Source: Struthio camelus (taxonomy: Eukaryota; Chordata; Aves; Struthioniformes; Struthionidae). From it: a stretch of 64,000 nucleotides of DNA. The DNA lies in NCBI RefSeq assembly GCF_040807025.1, contig NC_090956.1, positions 4,576,517-4,640,516 of the forward strand, written 5' to 3'. Below the pieces are notes generated by a model. The model made no database searches, was not told the DNA's origin, and saw nothing but the letters and a program-made list of their open reading frames with translations. How positions within the stretch are numbered: the first letter of the stretch is position 1; the number at the start of each line of letters is the position of its first letter. The translations under genes were made by a program, and so were the position numbers. Below, piece by piece: positions 60,370 to 64,000 of this stretch.

Positions 60370-63300
60370 CTGGCAGGAGACAAAGGGAAAAGAGACCCCG
60401 GGTCCAAGGGAAACCGCTCTGCTCTCAGCCTGGGGAGCTGCAATGCCCCTGCATGCTGAAGCAGCCGTTAGCACAAAGGGCTTCTTTCCTATTTGCTGCT
60501 AAACAACATACTCCTTTGTTACCAGGAGAAAAGAGACCAGGTCCGCTCCCTGCTTATTGATGTTTATATCTCTTATTATTTGGACAACATGTTCATCATA
60601 ATATTTCACCCAGATAAAACACTTTTCACTATGTTTTATTTTTGCAGGTGGCAGGAAATAAACTGCAGGGAAATCCCACCTGGCTGAGGATCCCTCAGGC
60701 TGCTCTACAGCACTGTTCTCTCAAGGATCTCCATGCTTTCTGCAAATACCGTAATTATTCCTCCCACTGATATTTATTTCGGTTTGCAGACCACCTGCGA
60801 GCCCCCAGAGCTCTGTGTGAGGGTAAATTCACAGCAGCCACAGATCAATATCACCCTCTGTTTTATGAATGGAGAAAAAGGAGTTCATTTGAAGACAAGG
60901 CAGAGCAAAACAGAGAGCTCAGATGTCCTGGTGCTTTGCCATTTGCTTTAAACAAATGAGAGACAGGCAAAGAAAAGGGACTTGGACGTGAGCTGACACT
61001 GAAAGATTTAAGTCATACCAGTGCTCCCCTCGGTTTACAGCCGGGGTTCAACAGAAGCCTGCAACAGAAGGATCAAGCGCTGTCAAGTCAGAGACAGAAG
61101 GTAAATCAACATCCCAAAACTGGGTAGTAGTTACTAATAGCGGCCAGCAAGCGAGAGATGAACTGGGGAGAAATAGCCAGGGAGAGTATTCCCCCTTTCC
61201 CTTCAGGCTTCGTCCTTGTCCAGTGTGGGGCCATCAGGTGCCTGCATATGACTGAGGAAGGGCGCCTCTCTCCTTCCCTTTTTTTCCTGAAAACTGTAAG
61301 ACCCTAATTCTGGTGAGGGCAGTTCTTAGATGGGAGATGGCAGTGGGATTTCTGGAGTGCTGAAGGTGTTGGTGGTTTTCTGTGGTTCCCAGAGAAGCCC
61401 ATGGAGTAGCTGTAAGTAAGAGTGACCACAGAGCTTCTCCCTCGCTCTCTGGGGTCACAGCAGCCTTCACAGAGGTGCCTTCTGTGCAACATGGGCACAA
61501 ACCCTCTTAGTCTGAAAGGCTACAGCAGTGCACAAAACAGTACAAATACAGGCTCAGCAGCAAAAAGAAGCTGGGGTGGGGGGACCTGGTTCATCAGTTC
61601 CGTTCTTCAGCCATCAAGAACCATCACAGTCTTCCAAGAATCCATGACACGTCCACTTCAAATGCCCTTGGGTGTTTTGCACCCCTATCACAACCTTAGA
61701 CCATTAGGAGACCAAAAACTGTGACAAAGCCATTCCACAGAAGGGAGCAGGGGAGTTCAAGGACATGACTCATGTCCAAAGGCTTTGCATTTTTTGGGGC
61801 CTGTTCCATGGTGGGAGCGGACTATATCCCACACTCCAGGCAGTCTTCCTTCCCCTGCCCACATATCAGAACTAGCTTTAATGTTGTCAAGGCAACAGTT
61901 CAACTGCTGATGGTGAATAGTCTTCGGCAGTGTCCGGCAAACCAAAGCTGTGCCTCCTGGGGACCTACAGTACCTGCTCAGCAAGTTGCTCTGTGCAGAG
62001 GCAAAGCTGATGTTGTCACTACTATTATTCTAGCCACTTAGATTAAAAGGAACACAGGCTGTGCTGCAGCTTTGTTTCACAGTGTGGACACACTGCCCAG
62101 GGTAGGGGCTTCCCTCTGTTCCACCTCTGCAGCCCCAGTGACAACAGCCCCAAGCAATGCTTTGTGCCGGCCCTGCGAGTCACGTTGTCTGCCCAGGCGT
62201 TGGAGGAGTCAGTCTGGAATAAGCAGGAGAAGCCCCTGGAGGGGGCAGGTGACTGCCAGCATGGTCTGGTTTTAGAAGGTACTGCTTGGGCTGAATTCAG
62301 AATAGCTTGGCTGTTGGAGAGGATGCTGATGTGTTGGCCCCTCTGGTGATCTTGTTTTCCCCACCATCCAGCTGAAGACCTTGGTGGTCTAAAAAAATAT
62401 GCCTGCAAGGACTCCAAGGCAGCAGTGCTGTGCCTTTGGACAGGAGTTTCAGGGCTAAACAAGGTCCTGGTGTAACACTATCAATTGCAATCCGCTACTC
62501 CAGGATGAATTTCACCCCATAAAGCAGGAAGGAGAGAGTTTTCTCTGTGTATTTCCACTCCTGATCAGGCAAAGACAAAGAACTACAATAGCTTAGAAAT
62601 CATTTCCCCTTTCAATCTATACAGTTAAAACTGTGGCATTGCTGGGTTTAGATGCTTGGATTTGCAACATGGGATGTCATTCTGCTGCTCCTTTCCACAG
62701 AAGGCTCAGGACTTCACTGTGTCTGTCACCTCCATGAAATACATGGACTACATGGTCTCTAAAGGGGATCAATAAAATGTTAAACCAAACACCCACAGAT
62801 GATAAATGCATGTGACTAAAAATAGTTTGTACTTGCATCAAACAGTTTCTTGGGTGCAGGCCTCAAACTCCTCTGCAAACTTAAATTCTTTATGCCTCAC
62901 CATCCCCTTATAGCTGGGTAAACTGCGGCATGGCACAATTACAACTAAAGTCTTGAGAGGTGTCCACCCATCGTGGGTGCTCCGGTCTTTGGCAGAAAAA
63001 GTATCTACAAAAAGCCTATTTTGTTCTGGCCTTTCAGTCTGAAGTTAATAGGAGTGACTGGTGCTTAGCTTCTCTGAAGGCAGCCCTGAATCATCTTGTA
63101 TGGGTCCCTAGAGATTTTAAAAGCTTAGGTGTAAATGCTATCCTGAAAGGCGAGAAAGTAGTAGGCCATCCCAACAGTAAGGGATGAGTTAAAATTCTGA
63201 AATTTCATTTCCCAAAGATTACATGGAATTTAACGAATATGTAGTTAGAATACCTGCTGGCCCAGTGCTTTTCTCTTTCTGCATCTGCTTTCAACTTCTC

Positions 63301-63372
63301 CCCTATAGAGGTATATGATCCTTCCCGATCTCTACGCCCCACCTCTTCCCGACAGTCACACACAGCAAGTAC
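60370..63372. other. Region where the N-terminal myosin exons should lie
   Basis: The exons for the SH3-like N-terminus and for about the first 110 residues belong between the candidate exon 1 and the exon ending at 60369. I could not recognise them on either strand; they are deleted or too diverged to see by eye. Confidence 0.4.
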
Positions 63373-63398
63373 CTACCAGAGACAGCGCTGGGAGAGGT
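63373..63398 (-). other. Possible 5' UTR exon 1 of the myosin pseudogene
   Basis: The minus strand reads TCTCTGGTAG/GTACTTGC, a good donor, 48 bp downstream of a TATA-like CTATAAG. Muscle myosin genes usually start with a short untranslated exon. The link to the pseudogene is by position only. Confidence 0.4.
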
Positions 63399-63420
63399 GT
63401 TTACAAGGGCTGGCCAGGCT

Positions 63421-63520
63421 CTTATAGCTCTGGAAAGGACCTGAGCCAGCACTTTTTAAAAAAGACGACACGTTTCTGATCCATAAGTTCAGCTTACCGC
63501 CCTGCTGGGAGCCTGATTGG
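63421..63520 (-). promoter_or_regulatory. Candidate relic muscle promoter (TATA-like and CCAAT boxes)
   Basis: On the minus strand a CCAAT box (GGCCAATCAGG, at 63516-63520) is followed about 95 bp later by CTATAAG (63421-63427). An A/T-rich TTTTTTAAAAAG, loosely MEF2-like, lies between them. This layout suits a tissue-specific TATA promoter and differs from the two CpG-island promoters of the window. Function unproven. Confidence 0.4.
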
Positions 63521-64000
63521 CCAAAGCTTTGGTCCCTCAGGAGAGATCAGTTAATGCTTTGTTTTTTGGGGGTTTCTGCTGCTCTTTCCTTACAGGATGT
63601 CTTATGAACTCAACTGCTGGAGTATAGGGATGAGAGGAACTGTCTACTGAAGGTTTCTTTCAGAGTCCCATCTTTGGCCATGCCCTTCTGGTTAGGTGGA
63701 CTGGCATACTTCAGCAGTAAGAAGAGCTGATCTTTGGCAGACAGACGTCAGACTATACCCTTGGCTAAACCAGCCATGTTGGTGACCTAAGTGGCTTTTG
63801 ATGGAACTAAAGTTTCATTTTAAAATCATTTCTATGTGCCATATTTATGATGGAAAACTTCTGGGTGTTAGCTCTGAGTGGACAGGATGAAGGTTCCTGT
63901 CAAGTTAGTCTTATGTGTGCAATTGCTCAGTTGGTGTGAACTGCCCCTAATGACAACTACTTCTGTATCAGCTTTAAGTGTTTCTCTGCAATATTTGTTT
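63521..64000. other. Upstream flank of the myosin pseudogene
   Basis: No exon, repeat family or RNA gene recognised. In the human order KPNA7/SMURF1 would be the next genes; nothing of them is visible here. Confidence 0.4.

Larger units (their letters stand above)
27168..63398 (-). pseudogene. MYH16: Myosin heavy chain pseudogene, inferred MYH16 (jaw/masticatory myosin)
   Basis: About 38 exon remnants of a class II sarcomeric myosin lie in order on the minus strand: motor (60.4-48 kb), neck/IQ region (47.3 kb), S2 and light meromyosin (45.3-27.2 kb). Premature stops are at 56492, 53489, 53157, 51687, 42982, 42886, 39660, 38904, 33261, 32951, 29770, 29753, 27933 and 27275 (lowest base of each codon). 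Frameshifts occur in exons at 60.2, 53.5, 48.5, 47.3, 43.65, 38.4, 32.3, 31.3 and 27.8 kb (two). The N-terminal exons, much of the 54-53 kb segment and the second IQ exon were not found. In humans MYH16 sits directly upstream of ARPC1A on the same strand, as here, which is why I name it MYH16; sequence alone shows only a muscle-type myosin. No functional heavy chain can be made. Confidence 0.9.

Noticed and set aside
62043..62462. 139-codon minus-strand frame in the region expected for the myosin N-terminus
   Set aside because: Compared with the MYH N-terminal sequence and found no match; left unassigned.

Overview
This is vertebrate nuclear DNA, most likely avian. It has GT-AG introns, two CpG islands, short introns for an amniote, and CR1 LINE copies, one carrying the typical avian 3' end. 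Every real gene reads on the minus strand, so gene order runs from high to low coordinates.

Three loci are visible. (1) 27.2-63.4 kb holds a sarcomeric myosin heavy chain gene that is dead. About 38 exon remnants lie in the correct order, from a motor-domain exon at 60.3 kb to the end of the rod at 27.2 kb. I found 14 premature stops, about ten frameshifts, several lost splice sites and a mutated P-loop. A possible promoter remnant (CCAAT, TATA-like box, short exon with donor) lies at 63.4-63.5 kb. (2) 5.4-22.4 kb holds ARPC1A, the WD40 subunit 1A of the Arp2/3 complex. It is complete: nine coding exons sum exactly to 370 codons plus stop, behind a non-coding first exon in a CpG island. (3) 0.9-1.6 kb holds a second CpG island with a minus-strand splice donor. 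It looks like the promoter and first exon of ARPC1B, whose coding part would lie off the left edge.

The order and orientation MYH16 > ARPC1A > ARPC1B match human chromosome 7q22.1 as I know it, so I identify the dead myosin as MYH16, the jaw-muscle ('masticatory') myosin that is also dead in humans. The lesions here differ from the human one as I recall it, which implies an independent loss.

The rest is introns, spacers, two CR1 copies (a fairly intact 3' fragment in an ARPC1A intron at 12.5-13.5 kb and an old one at 23.4-24.5 kb) and simple repeats. I saw no tRNA, rRNA, CRISPR array or prokaryotic gene. All alignments were made by eye against family sequences known to me; no search was run.
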